Positions 12,371-42,362 are shown, numbered from the stretch's first letter. The stretch: DNA of 64,000 nt from Cyanoderma ruficeps (GCA_008694505.1 VZDJ01000174.1:4199408-4263407), one strand, 5' to 3'. Notes: generated by a model not told the origin, from the letters alone. Made by a program: numbers and translations.

Positions 12371-12479
12371 GATGTCAGAGGAGGTGCCAAACCCTCCCAT
12401 CACTGGGGCTTTAGACATAGAGGGTGGTGTTTTTTATTAAAGTCACAAAGACCTTGGGCTTATAAATAGTGCGATGCCG

Positions 12480-12695
12480 AGATGGATTAGCTGGGTGTGG
12501 GGCAGGATGGAGTGGTGGGAGAGGGGAAGGATGGAGTTGTGGCTCCCCCATGCCTGGAAGTGTTCAATGCCAGGTTGGACAGGGCTTGGAGCAGCTTGGG
12601 ATAGTGGAAGAGGTCCCTGTGCGTGGCAGGGAGTGGAACACAATGGGCTTTAATGTCCCTCCCAACCCAACACATTCTGTGATTGATTCTGTGAT
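12480..12695 (+). mobile_element. CR1 LINE 3' fragment
   Basis: Matches the well-known 3' end of avian CR1 retroposons on the plus strand: the GGCTTGGAGCA block, the TAGTGGAAG/GTCCCTG block, the CTTTAATGTCCCTCCCAACC block, and the terminal ATTCTGTGATTGATTCTGTGA short direct repeats. CR1 elements are 5'-truncated non-LTR retrotransposons, and only about 200 bases of the 3' region remain. There is no coding capacity. Confidence 0.85.
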
Positions 12696-12899
12696 GCCAC
12701 ACAGAACGGGATGTGGGGTTGGGGCTCCTGGGGGATCTTGCTCCAGATGTCCCCAAGGGACCCCACTGTTGGTGGGACTCACTCTGTGCTGGATGATGGT
12801 GGGTCCACGGACACAGCCTGGGCAGAGGCCGTGCGGACTTGGGGCGTTCCAGCAAAACTGCTGAGTGTTGCCTTTCCTGCCACGAAAGAGCCAGAGCAG

Positions 12900-13300
12900 C
12901 TTGAACTAAATCGGATCCTGCTGATTGGAATTAGTTCAAATGCAGATGGAGCTAACTAAGCCGGCGCTAAGCGTTGGACAGCCCAGTGCCCAATTCCCAT
13001 CAGCTGATTCAGGGGCTTTTCAGAGCGGCATTAGCGAAATGCCACCGTGGGCACAGATGCCCATTGTGCCAGGCCCACCCGCTCGCCCACAGCCCTTCTG
13101 GGGCTCCCTGCAGGGTGCTGGGATGGACAGATGGATTCTGTTCCGGGGCTGTGGCACTGGAGCCTTCCCTATTCTGAGCGTGCCTCTGAAGGTGGGGTGA
13201 GGTGCAGCGTAGCTGTCGGAAAAATCATCTCGGCTGCGAGACGCCCGGGAGACGGGGGCAGCAGCAGGGTCTGAATTAATCGGCGGCTTTATTCAGTTTG
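12900..13300. other. FAM222A intron, mixed composition, no feature seen
   Basis: A moderately AT-rich patch at 12905-12965 (AACTAAATCGG, GGAATTAGTTC) is followed by GC-rich sequence. No exon is supported. Confidence 0.4.
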
Positions 13301-13985
13301 GCGTGTGGCTCCCGCGCCTCTCCCGCCTGCTGCTCATGATGATCCGTGCCCAGGGTCGGGATGGCTCCAGGAGGGAGCTGGGCTGTGCGTGGCAGGGCGC
13401 AGAGAGCAATGGTGGGGACAGCCCAGCCTGGGGGTGTCCCCAGGGATCTGCTGTGCCCTCAGGGTGCCCTCAGCCCCTGTGACAGGCTGCATCCACACCC
13501 TCCCTGTGCCAGCACACGGATTCGGTAACCCCCTGGGTGCTTCCTCCTCTCTCTCATCCCCGCGTGCCCCAGGGACCACCAGGGACCTGATCCGCATTTG
13601 GCAGTGGCACGAGCCACCCACGCCACCCGTGTCCTGCAGGGACACGGGTCAGTGTCCCCGCGAGGAGCTGCCCCGGCGCAGGGAGCGGGTGACGTCCGCC
13701 GCTAATCGGCCAGATGGTGACACCCGGCGGGACACCAGCCCTGAGGTCACCGCGAAGCTCAGGCTCAGGTGCGGTGCAAGCCGGTGCCGTCATCCATCCC
13801 CCGCATGGCCGTGGGTGCCACGCACGGGGCCACCCATCGGGGACAGGGACAGGAATGGGGACAAGGTCAGGGTGGCAGCTCCCGTCATGGAAAATCCGGG
13901 TGCTGGGCACGTGCCGGGGGAGCCGAGGCGCCGGGAGCGGGGCTGCGTAATGAACCCCGAGTCCCGGCGGGGAGAGGAGAACTCC
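13301..13985. other. FAM222A intron, GC-rich filler
   Basis: GC- and CpG-rich sequence without a recognised exon. Long open frames on both strands reflect base composition. Confidence 0.45.
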
Positions 13986-14520
13986 TGGCAGTCAAGTGCG
14001 CTCAGGCTCTGAATAAGAAGCACTTCATTCTCTTTTCAAACTGTATAATTTCTGCCTGATTGTAATGGCATATTTTAAAATTACCAGAAATCGAAGCCAG
14101 AAAATGGATACGGCTGCTTTTACTGCGAGCTGCGTTAACAAAGGATATGTAATGCATGAAATAAAAACACCTCCCTGCCCCCCTCCTTTTTTTTTTTTAA
14201 GACAGTAATAGGAGAAAATTGGTTTTGAAACTGAATAAAAGTCCCTTTCAGAGGAAATCATTTCTTTCAGGGTACCTTTGCTGAAAGTAAAATAGTGAAT
14301 AATGAAAGGTGGTTACATGATTGTCTTTCATTTAGAGAGCGCGAGGACAGATGGAATCTGGGAGAAATGCACGATTGGAATAATTGCATGGTAACAAGGC
14401 GCTTGTTGTGAAATTAGTATCTTAAGAAAGTAGTGAAAAAGGCTTTTACTCATGAATACTTCATTATTAGGAGAAAACAGCACAATTTGGGTTCTCCAGA
14501 CACCTGCTCAGTATTAGATG
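13986..14520. promoter_or_regulatory. Largest AT-rich island in FAM222A intron, candidate conserved element
   Basis: Over 500 bases of AT-rich, unique sequence between GC-rich blocks. It includes GCATATTTTAAAATTACC, TAATGCATGAAATAAAA, ATAGTGAATAATGAAAGG and TGGAATAATTGCATGG stretches, the last resembling an octamer-related element. No coding frame is present. The sharp compositional boundary makes this a strong candidate for a conserved enhancer, but that is inference. Confidence 0.4.
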
Positions 14521-28006
<13,486 letters not shown>

Positions 28007-28319
28007 GGGACCGATGCTGCTCTTCCCAAACCCAGGGCGAGGACTTTGGCGCGAGCTGCCGGCACCGGACGGCGGCAGCGAGGGCGGGGGGACTGGGAGG
28101 GGGACGCGGGGTCGAAAGGGCTCCCGGGACACACTGGCGTTGCACCGGGGTTCCCAGACTGGACACACCCGCGACCAGCTGGAAGCCGAGGCCGAAGGAC
28201 CGCTTTGTCTATATAGCTCAGAAATCATTTTATCTCCACGAATGTGAACAGGGAATTGCTACGAGTTGCTGCTATCCAGGGGAGGGGAGGCTCTGCTGCG
28301 CTGGCGGTGCCCAGAGCGG

Positions 28320-28520
28320 GGCAGAGCCCGGTGTCGTGGCCAGCCGGGAGGCTCCAGGGTGGGTCCCAGCCCAGTGTATGGCCAGGAGGCTCCGTGGTGG
28401 CCGGTGCTGACCTGGCAGTTGTCCAGGAGGCTCCACAGTGGCCGGTCCTGGCACGGCAGTGGCCGGGAGGCTCCATGGTGGCCAGTGCCAGCCCAGTGGT
28501 GGCCGCTCCCAGCCCGGTGT
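28320..28520. repeat. Minisatellite of about 40 bp in FAM222A 3'UTR
   Basis: GGGAGGCTCC words recur at about 28347, 28385, 28426 and 28466, spaced 38-41 bases, each followed by a GTGGCCGGTGC-type block. About five imperfect units are present. The repeat would be transcribed in the 3'UTR. Confidence 0.75.
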
Positions 28521-28951
28521 GTGGCCGGTGCGTGGCCGCAGGGAGCTGGCGCCTGACCTGTAGCTGAAGTCCGTAACTTGCACTGCTTTGATTAAAGCTA
28601 ATAACTGGGGACAGTCTGGAGGCTATTTAAGAAAAACACTTGAAAACTTGAACAGATTTTTTTTTTTTTAAATTTGTTTGTTGTTTTTTTTTTTTAGTTG
28701 ACTAGGCTGTACATCTACGTGTTGGCTGCTACAGAGTCTCCTCCCACCCCTCTTCCTCCTCATCCTCCTCCTCTTGCCCAGCCCCACAGTGGCCATGGCT
28801 CCTTTTCCCACTCAACCAGGAGGTTTGGGACCCCCTCAGCCCCTGTCTCCCGGGAACCCTCCAGCTCTCACACTTCCAGGCTGTTTTATTTCCCCCCTTA
28901 CTGTCAGTTCTACCTTGGTTCTGGGTCGCAGTACCAGGGCGCTCACATACC

Positions 28952-29098
28952 TCCTTTTTTTTTTCTCTTTTTTTAAAAAAAAAACCCCAAACAATTCCAA
29001 AATGCTCATTATGGTCCGTTACTCNTCCTTTTTTTTTTCTCTTTTTTTTAAAAAAAAACCCCAAACAATTCCAAAATGCTCATTATGGTCCGTTACTC
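28952..29098. repeat. 73-bp perfect-length tandem duplication split by a single N (likely assembly artefact)
   Basis: 28952-29024 and 29026-29098 are the same 73 bases apart from a one-base shift in the T/A homopolymer junction. They are separated by one undetermined base at 29025. Two contig ends that overlap but were not merged produce exactly this pattern. Confidence 0.85.
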
Positions 29099-29405
29099 AC
29101 TCTGTGTAATTCTGTGTTTAATAGATTTGTTCATTTACAAAAGGCTCCTCACCACGAAATACAAAGTGTTTTGATGTTTAAAGGTAAAAGAAGAATAATA
29201 TCCCGATGAAACCCAAGGTGATTGTGCTCGGAAAAGAGGTACTGTATCCCTGAAAGCCTGTTCAAGCACTAAGTGCATTTACAAATCTCTGAGAATGTTT
29301 TTTTTTTATACTAAAATTGACCATTATATTCTACTGTGAGAAGTGCTGGCTGCACTATATTGTTTTAAAAATGAGAAAACAAAATGGAAAAAAAAAAAAA
29401 AAGGA

Positions 29406-29763
29406 NNNNNNNNNNNNNNNNNNNNNNNNNNNNNNNNNNNNNNNNNNNNNNNNNNNNNNNNNNNNNNNNNNNNNNNNNNNNNNNNNNNNNNNNNNNNNNN
29501 NNNNNNNNNNNNNNNNNNNNNNNNNNNNNNNNNNNNNNNNNNNNNNNNNNNNNNNNNNNNNNNNNNNNNNNNNNNNNNNNNNNNNNNNNNNNNNNNNNNN
29601 NNNNNNNNNNNNNNNNNNNNNNNNNNNNNNNNNNNNNNNNNNNNNNNNNNNNNNNNNNNNNNNNNNNNNNNNNNNNNNNNNNNNNNNNNNNNNNNNNNNN
29701 NNNNNNNNNNNNNNNNNNNNNNNNNNNNNNNNNNNNNNNNNNNNNNNNNNNNNNNNNNNNNNN
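29406..29763. other. Assembly gap (358 undetermined bases)
   Basis: A run of Ns flanked on the left by an A-run and on the right by GGGAT-type repeats, so a hard-to-sequence simple repeat probably caused the gap. Confidence 0.98.
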
Positions 29764-29900
29764 GGGATGGGATGGGATGGGGACAGGTACCAATGGGAAT
29801 GGGATGAGGATGAGGTAGGATGGGAATGAAGATGGGGATGGGATAAGGTTGGGGACAGGATGGGATGAGATGGGATGAGAGGGGGACAAGGACAGGTATG
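29764..29900. repeat. GGGAT/GGAAT-rich repeat bordering the gap
   Basis: Tandem GGGATGGGATGGGATGGGG units decay rightwards into AATGGGATGAGG variants. The array probably continues into the gap. Similar G-rich words recur near 32190-32280. Confidence 0.75.
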
Positions 29901-32190
29901 GTGATGGGGACACAACCATGTGGCAGGAGCTGCCCCGTGGCCATGGCTGAGGCCAGGGGCTGGCAGCTCCATTTGTCTGGTTTGCTCACTCACCATAATG
30001 GGGTGTGTGGCTCCACTGGTATTTGTGTCACACCGGGAGGGGACCGCTCTGTTACCGGCAGCGTGACAGCCCATCCAGGGAACAAAGAGAATTGGGACAA
30101 AAGGAAATTTTCACAGAGGTTAACGTTATTGATGGGGGGGGGGGNGGGGGGGGGGCTGCCACTGCCTGCCTGCGCAGTAAAATTAGTCCCTCTGGAGGAA
30201 GATCTTTGCTCAGATCTTTGTCATTAAAAAGACGCCACATCAAAGGAATGTGAGGCTGGAGCACAGCGGGGCTGCTGGGGGTCCCTCTGTGCAGGGCAGC
30301 CCCTCCTTGGGGACCCTCCTGCGCCAAAGTGGGGGTTCTATCAAGGCTGGGGTACATGGAGCTGTGCTGGGGGCTCCAGGAGAAACTTTGCTCCGTCAGC
30401 GGTGCCCGTGGGAGGAGGATTCATTAGCTCTGCCTCCATCAGATTTCCCAGCTCGCCATAAATCAGGGCGAGTGGCTGGGAGCGACGGCGTGATCCATCT
30501 TGCAGGTCTCCAAGTCATTACATTTCATTAGGAGGTGTGCGGGGGGTTTTATTATTTAGCAGGTTAATTCTCCCTTCAGATCGCTCCTCGGGAGGAGGAT
30601 TCCGCTGGGCAACGGGGAGGCTTCAACTGTGGAATGCAAAATAAATCGCTCCCTCCTTGATGGGCACCTGCCTTCAGCCAGGGCTGCTGCAGTGCCAGCT
30701 CTGGCAGGTGCAGGTGAGCACGTGGGGACCCAAAACGTGCACAGACACCGGTGGGAAATGGGGCAGGGACACCTGAGGTACATCCCAGCACTGAGGGTGG
30801 AGACAGGACAACCCACTGCCCTCCCATTCCATGGGGCACAGCACCCACGAGCGCTGTGGGAACACTCTGAAGGAAAGGATGCTGCTTCTGGCCTACAAAT
30901 ATCTTCCTATTCAAATAACATCAATAAAAACACCAACAATCACACAAATGTCTAAGGCAGGTGTGCATGAAGCTGATATTAAACTTAGCGGCCGCCTTGG
31001 CTGTTTGGGAGCGAGGAGGAGAGACAGGCAAGTATAAATTGCACGGCTGCAAAAGGACTTAAAAAAACCCATCTCTCATTTTGATTGATATTAGCTTCAC
31101 AAATTAAGCTTTAGATTTATCTAAAAATAAATTTGCTTCCACGCTCCGCATTCTGGGTGACAAGTGCTTTTCTCTCCCCTTTGTTGGGTTTGTCATCGCT
31201 GGCAGGGCGGTGCAGGGAGGGGAGGGAGGAGGCCAGGGCTGAGCACCCCCTGTTCATCGGCCTCCAGGGTGCCCCAACACCACGGCTGAGGATGAAAGAG
31301 CTCAAGGCTTGGTGGGGCAGGGGGTAAAAGGGTCAAAGTCAATCCCTGAAAGTGGCAGAGGCCTCCTGTGCTGGGATGTCACCATGGTGGCCGTGCTGTC
31401 CCCGTCCTCACAGAGCCACTGCAGGGTGCAGAGTGATGATGCAGGGGCTTGGTGACAGCTGCCCTTCCCCACACCCTGAATCTTTTTAAAACCCACCGAC
31501 ACGTGGCCTCTCGGCTTCGGGGCATCAAGTTCAGCACGGGAGGGGAGAAAATTGGTTTATATCTCATTTTACTGGAAAATCCCATCTCTGGGGCTGCAGC
31601 TGGGGGCAGCCACGGTGCTGAGGCCATCTCTGGCACAGCGGGTGGCTGAGTCCTGTTTCATGGCTCCCCCGGCCACCACACATGGCCCAGCCAGGACTGG
31701 CCACTGTGGAGCTGTGGCCACCCAGAGGGGTGAAAGCCAAGTTTATTGTTTTCACCTGAGAACCAGCCTAGAAGTGGAGCAGCTCAGCTCCTCATTCGAT
31801 TATGAAGCCGAAGCCGCCACCTCTGCCTCTCCCAAGGAGTGATAATGAAACACATTCATCCCTCACCCTGGGGAAATACTTAAACCACAATATGAGAGAT
31901 GTATGTAAATCACATTTAAACGCAGACGGCGCCGTTGACGCTGACGGCGACTCATCAGGTTGGAAGATGAAGTGTCCCCTCTGCTGCTAAAACTTTTGCT
32001 GAGAGAGCTGGGCCACTCCAGGGCCCTGGCCAGGGTCTCTGTCAGGGTCACCGTGTCACCGTGCCACTGGTGCCCACCCAAAGCACTCCTTCACACCTGC
32101 ACAACGTCCAGCTGTTACAGGAATGCTCACCACTGCAGGTGGCTGGGAGGATGAGGAGGAAAGGAGTTACAGAGGGGTGCTGGATGGGAT
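29901..32190. other. Intergenic region between FAM222A and TRPV4 3' ends
   Basis: No exon is supported. It contains a 21-base poly-G run with one undetermined base (30145). AT-rich unique patches occur at 30420-30560, 30890-31150 (ATCAATAAAAACACC, TTTGATTGATATTAGC, TTATCTAAAAATAAATTTGC) and 31790-31970 (GTGATAATGAAACAC, GTATGTAAATCACATTTAAACGC). These patches resemble the candidate conserved elements in the FAM222A intron. The genes are tail to tail, so regulatory elements for either are possible. Confidence 0.4.
30135..30155. repeat. Poly-G run with one undetermined base
   Basis: About 20 consecutive Gs with an N at 30145. The N marks unresolved homopolymer length, or a join of two contigs. 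Confidence 0.8.
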
Positions 32191-32434
32191 GGGGTGAGGG
32201 TGGGAATGGGATGGGGATCCATGAGGATGGGCTGGAGACGGGAGGGGATGGGGTACGGGGTGCAATGTGGATGGGATGCGAAGCACCGGTTTGCCCCCGG
32301 CCCGGTAGCGGCCCCACCGCTGCGCTCGGGGTCTGGGGTCAGCCCGGCCGGGACTCTCCGCGCCCGCCGGGGCCCGTCCCGCATTGAGCGGTGTGTGCTG
32401 CCCTCCCGTGGAGCGGCCTCGCACTGCGACCGTG

Positions 32435-32600
32435 CCCCGCATCCCTGCACCGCACCTGTGCATCGTAACCGTGCACCGCACCTGTGCATGGCACCCCTGC
32501 ACCGCACCTGTGCATCATCGCATCCCTGTACCACCCCTGTACATCACATCCCTGTACCACCCCTGTACACCACGGCCCTGCACCACACCTGAGCTCAGCA
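32435..32600. repeat. Degenerate tandem repeat of about 26 bp downstream of TRPV4
   Basis: CTGCACCGCACCTGTGCAT and CTGTACCACCCCTGTACAT units recur about six times with 22-29 bp spacing. Each unit is itself nearly palindromic (TGCAC...GTGCA, TGTAC...GTACA), so the array could fold into small hairpins. It is non-coding. Confidence 0.75.
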
Positions 32601-32754
32601 CGATGGGTGACCGTGCCCAAAGGCACGGCATGGCTTGGCATGGTTCGGCACGGCACGGCTCGGTCAGGGAGCAGGCAGCTCCTCCATCCCTCCCCGGGCT
32701 CTGCCGGCAGCCTGGCTCTCCCACCCGGGATCACTCAGCGCCGGGAGGAGGCGG

Positions 32755-33152
32755 CGGTGGCGGGTCAGTCTTTATTACTAAATAAATAGTCGTATAAATC
32801 TTGTGCAAAACTCTGTGGCAAAACCATCGGCCTTGGCGGGCGGCGGGGGCCGCGCTTCCCACCCCCGGCCCGGGCCGGGGCTCCCGGCACGGCACAGCCA
32901 CGGCCCCGGCACAGCAAAGCGAAGCGGTGGCACTGGAGCTCGCCGGTGAGAGCCGAGACCGCCGGCACCGCTGGGGCACGGCCAGACCCCCCCGATCCGG
33001 GCTGGACACCCGCCGGGACAGCGGCTGCCGGAGGGACAGAGGCTGCGAGAATCCCTGAGGAGCAGACAAGCACCATCCAGCTCAGCCAGCCGTGATTCCG
33101 GAGCCGCTCCGGGAGGCCCGGGCAGAGTCCATCAGCTGCCGGTGCCGCCGTG
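32755..33152 (-). other. TRPV4: TRPV4 3'UTR
   Basis: GC-rich sequence between the TAG at 33153-33155 and the AATAAA at 32771-32776 (minus strand). No coding potential is recognised. The exact cleavage site is inferred. Confidence 0.6.
32771..32776 (-). promoter_or_regulatory. TRPV4: TRPV4 polyadenylation signal
   Basis: The minus strand reads AATAAA here, about 380 bases after the TRPV4 stop codon and just before the sequence turns repetitive. It would give a compact 3'UTR of about 400 bases. Confidence 0.65.
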
Positions 33153-38836
<5,684 letters not shown>

Positions 38837-38916
38837 GGTCCCTGCCCGGAGGGACGGGCACGACTGACCTGCCTGCCTGGCTGTGACCCCCGGCTCCTTC
38901 CACGAGAGCAGGAGAC
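38837..38916 (-). other. TRPV4: TRPV4 5'UTR portion of the first coding exon
   Basis: On the minus strand a pyrimidine-rich tract and CCAG acceptor end at 38917, 80 bases before the ATG. This suggests the coding exon starts here and that a separate non-coding exon lies upstream. Confidence 0.45.
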
Positions 38917-41099
38917 CTGGCAGAGGAAAACCGCGTGTCACCCCCAAAAATCCCTCCCCATCCTCTCCCAGGGACACCGAACCCCGTGGCGGGACAGGTC
39001 CCACACCCACCCTGGCAGAGGTTGGGGTCGGCGGGACCCCCCTGTAGCTCAGAGTCTCCCGGACGGTCCTGCCTTGTCCCGGCTCTCCTCGGCACCCACC
39101 TACCCTCTGCGGGGACCCCTCAGGTCTGCGGGGGCCCCTCCGGCTGCGGCGCTGCCGTGCTGGGCGAGGGCGAGGGCGAGCCCGGCCCCGCTGCGGTCAG
39201 CCGGGGTGCAGCCCAGGACAGGGCACAGAGCAGACCCTGTGCGCTGCGATCTGCCGCCCAAGGAAAGAAAACATTCCTCGGGATACTCCCCACATCCAAG
39301 GAAGCGTCCAGGGAAGCGCCCAGAGGCAGCGGGAGCTGCCGCCGCAGAAGGGCTGGGAACGGGGCCAGGGCTGCTCCCGGTGCTCCACAACCCAGGGGGG
39401 CTCGGTGGGAGCCGGGTCTGGGGACCGGGAGGGGATGGGAGCGGCACGGGGCGGGGCTGCAGCCCGCGGGAGGGCAGGAGCAGCGCTGGGACAAGAAATT
39501 ACGGGTTTATGTTGCCCAGAGGGACGTGGAGATGAAGGAGAGACGTGCTACGAGCGCGGCCAGCAGAGCACTGTACCGTGTCACCGTGTCCTGCCCGCCA
39601 CGTCGGGGACACGGACAGGTGACTGACCTCAGGCACTCCCCCAGCCTCGCTTTCCCCCAAAAACCCTCCGGCGAATCCCAGCAGCGTTAGGGCTCAGCAC
39701 AGCTCCCGCCTGCGGGGAGCTCAGCCTTCCCGGGACAGAAAAAGCAGCGGGAAACGTGTCATTTTGTGCTGGGCTGAAGCTCTGTGCGACAAGCCGCAGT
39801 GGCAGGCTGGGCTCTGTCAGGAGAGCAGCCCAGCCGGGGAAAGGGCTCGAAGGAGGCAGCGGGTCCTGGCAGCCACGTGGTGCTCCCCTGGGGACGGGGG
39901 ATGAGGGTGGAAAACGACCCTGAAACCCTGCAGCGACAGGGAGGGGGGTCAGGCGGTGGCCCCTTCTCCTTGTCACCCTGCGGGACACCCAGTGGGGCTG
40001 GTGCAGCCCTGGGGGGCATCAGGTGGGGATGGTGCAGCCTCCGGGGGCAACCAGCGCAGCCGTGGGGTACACTCAGTGGGGGCAGTGCAACCCCGGGGGC
40101 GGTGCAGCCCTGGGGGACACCCAGAAAGGACCGTGCAGCCCTGGGAGATACAAGAGCTGACGGTTTCTCCTCTTTGCTGACCTTCCCACCATCCCCGTCT
40201 CTGCAAGAAATTCCACAAGCACCTGCCAAAGCCCACAGGTCCCACATCCCAACCCCATGCAAACAGGGGCCTCCCACGGCTGGTTTGACCTTGGACAATG
40301 GAGAAGAGGGAATTAATTGCCAAGCACACGGACCCTGCAGGCTGGGAATGGGGACGGAGCACCTGACCTGTCCAAACTGTGCTGGGACCCGGAAAAGTGC
40401 AGCTTTAGGGAAAACTCGGACACGGCACACGCTGTCACACACCTGCTGTCACCGAAGCTTGTGTGGGAAATGAGGGACTCAGGGCTGGGGCCGTCAGCCC
40501 GGGGAACTGCCAGGAAAGGTGCTGTCACAGGGGTTTGATTTGGCCCGTGAGTTATTTGGGTTTGGATTTTTCAGGCTTCCTCACCTCATGGAATAACCGA
40601 GTCAAGGCACAGCTCTCGCATCCAACACAAACCCCACCTGCACTCCCACCCCTTCCCAGCTTCCCACCAAGGTACCTCCTAGTCGGACCATGTCCCCAGT
40701 CAGTCCCCAGTGTCCCCACTCCAGCCCACCACAGGAGCACGGACACTGTCACCAGCACCGGGAGGTGTGGGGACATCCCTGGGTGGGCGGCAGGGAGGGT
40801 GTCCCATGACATTAAAGGGAGATCCGGTGGGAGTGAATCACTGAAACCACAGCGGGTTCTCGTCGGAAATGCCCATCCGGAGCGATGCAGCTGCTTCCCC
40901 AAATCATCCTCACTGCTGGGCCCGTGCTCACCTCGGCAACAGCCAGGAACTCGGTGTGGGCAGCATGGGGGGTTTGGAGCCGGTGGGAGCCCCCTCCTCA
41001 AAGCCTGGGAACCCACCCGGCACCTCAATCTCAGATCATGAGTCCCCAGGCTGTCCGGACAGTGCCGAGGCATCCACAAAGGTCCACCCAGCCCTGCTC
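38917..41099. other. TRPV4 upstream/5' intron region with GC-rich degenerate repeats
   Basis: No coding exon is recognised. 39960-40150 holds a decayed G-rich tandem repeat (GGTGCAGCCCTGGGGGACAC words about every 30-40 bases). 40680-40760 has repeated GTCCCCAGT words. Long open frames on both strands reflect GC content. The stretch probably belongs to the first intron or the promoter-distal region of TRPV4. Confidence 0.4.
39960..40150. repeat. Degenerate GC-rich tandem repeat
   Basis: GTGCAGCC(C/T)(C/T)GGGGG(A/C)(C/A)A words recur about five times with variable spacing of 25-40 bases, a decayed minisatellite. Confidence 0.55.
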
Positions 41100-41470
41100 A
41101 GCTCAGCCCTCGATCCTGGTCTCACCTGGGGTCTCCATCCTGCCCCCGTCCCGGCTCGGAGAGCTCCATCCTGCCCCAGTTTCCATGTCCCCGCACCGGA
41201 GGCTCCATCCAGCCCCGGTCCCCGTGTCCCGGCCCGTCCCACTCCCAGTCGTGGCCCCCCGTTGCCCACTCCCCCGGCTCCGTACCGCCAAAGGTCCCGT
41301 GGAAAGTCCCGTAGGCTCCGGCGCCGCTGAGTCGCCCGGGGCCGGTCCCCAGAGCGGCCACTCCCCGCCCCGGCCCCGGCTCCAGCGGCGGAGGCGGCAC
41401 CGGGAGCCGCCCTCGGGATCGGCCTCCGCCCCCGCGGCCCCGGGCAGTCCCTCGGGAACACCGGGCACAA
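41100..41470 (-). promoter_or_regulatory. TRPV4: CpG-rich candidate promoter / non-coding first exon of TRPV4
   Basis: This is the most CpG-dense stretch (41280-41450) upstream of TRPV4 and before the GLTP 3' end, with GC-box-like words. It begins with a degenerate CTCCATCCTGCCCC repeat (41130-41230). Placement of the start site here is inferred from composition and position; no transcript evidence. Confidence 0.35.
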
Positions 41471-41790
41471 AACAGCCCACAAGGCACAGCCCCAAAATAC
41501 CCTTCAAAAAATAAGCCCCCCGAGGAAAAACGTCTCTGACACAGCCCTCCCAAAGAACAGCCCCAAAAACAGCCCCCCCCAGGACACAGCTTCAAAACAG
41601 CCTCTCAGGAACAACTCCAAAACATTCTCCTCAAAGCTCTCCTGAAAAGAGCTCCCCTAGGAAAAAAAACCCCAAATCTCCCTACTCAAAACAGCCCAGC
41701 CAGGAACAGCCCCAAAACAACTTCCCTAAAACAGTCTCCCCAAAGCCCCTTCCTGACACAGCCCCCACGAACAGCCCCAAATGAGGCTCC
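41465..41790. repeat. Degenerate A/C-rich tandem repeat between GLTP and TRPV4
   Basis: GGAACAGCCCCAAAACAGCC-like units recur through roughly 300 bases with spacing of about 17-35 bases and many substitutions. It is a strand-asymmetric (A and C only, mostly) decayed minisatellite filling the short gap between the GLTP polyadenylation signal and the CpG-rich TRPV4 upstream region. Confidence 0.7.
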
Positions 41791-41799
41791 CAGGCCACG

Positions 41800-42362
41800 G
41801 GTACTGTCAGTTTTTATTAATTCTGCTCCTGCCGGGGCTCGGGAGGCGAGGGGGACTCGTAAGGCACCGCAAACACCGCGGGGGCAGTCCCAGGTTTCCA
41901 AATCCTGGTGGAGGGGCTCGATCCCAGGCCAGCACTGGCGGAATTGGGGTCACCCAGGAAAGTCATCAGCTCCTCTGGGCATCATCCTGGACAATCCAGT
42001 GCCAATCAACGGGAGGTGCTCGTGGGTGGGTTCCAGGCACAGCCCGAGTGCCACTTCGTTCATCAGCAGGACACTTCATTCCCTGCCCCACTGAAGACAG
42101 GAATCCGAGAGTTGGGACTAGGACCACTTGTTCTTCCTCTTGGGAAATCCGAGGGTGACACCCACAATTGTTTTATTGCCGTATTCTTAATAGAAAGTTA
42201 ATTACTATTATATTTTTTGGTTAGAAAAGACGTTATCCACTGCAGATCCAGACAGGAATTGAAGTCACCAGAGAGCTGGGAGCCGCCCCAGCTGCCTCAG
42301 TGATGAAGACATAGGTAACACCCATCACACGTTATTTATTCCGTGCCAATCTTGTGCCAGCT
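41800..42362 (-). other. GLTP: GLTP 3'UTR
   Basis: Non-coding sequence after the TGA at 42363-42365, becoming AT-rich at 42160-42240. Multiple candidate polyadenylation signals make the end uncertain. Confidence 0.5.
41813..41818 (-). promoter_or_regulatory. GLTP: GLTP polyadenylation signal
   Basis: The minus strand reads AATAAA, about 545 bases beyond the GLTP stop and right before the A/C-rich repeat. Other minus-strand AATAAA words occur nearer the stop (about 42172 and 42334) and could serve shorter forms. Confidence 0.5.

Larger units (their letters stand above)
28007..29405 (+). other. FAM222A: FAM222A 3'UTR (runs to an assembly gap)
   Basis: Sequence after the TAA at 28004-28006 has no further coding potential on this strand. 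An ATTAAA signal at 28591-28596 could give a short transcript. Later AT- and T-rich sequence up to 29405 may belong to a longer form. The 3' end cannot be fixed because the gap starts at 29406 after an A-run. A minisatellite and a false duplication lie inside. Confidence 0.6.

Noticed and set aside
29317..29989. Open frames spanning the run of Ns
   Set aside because: They exist only because undetermined bases contain no stops.
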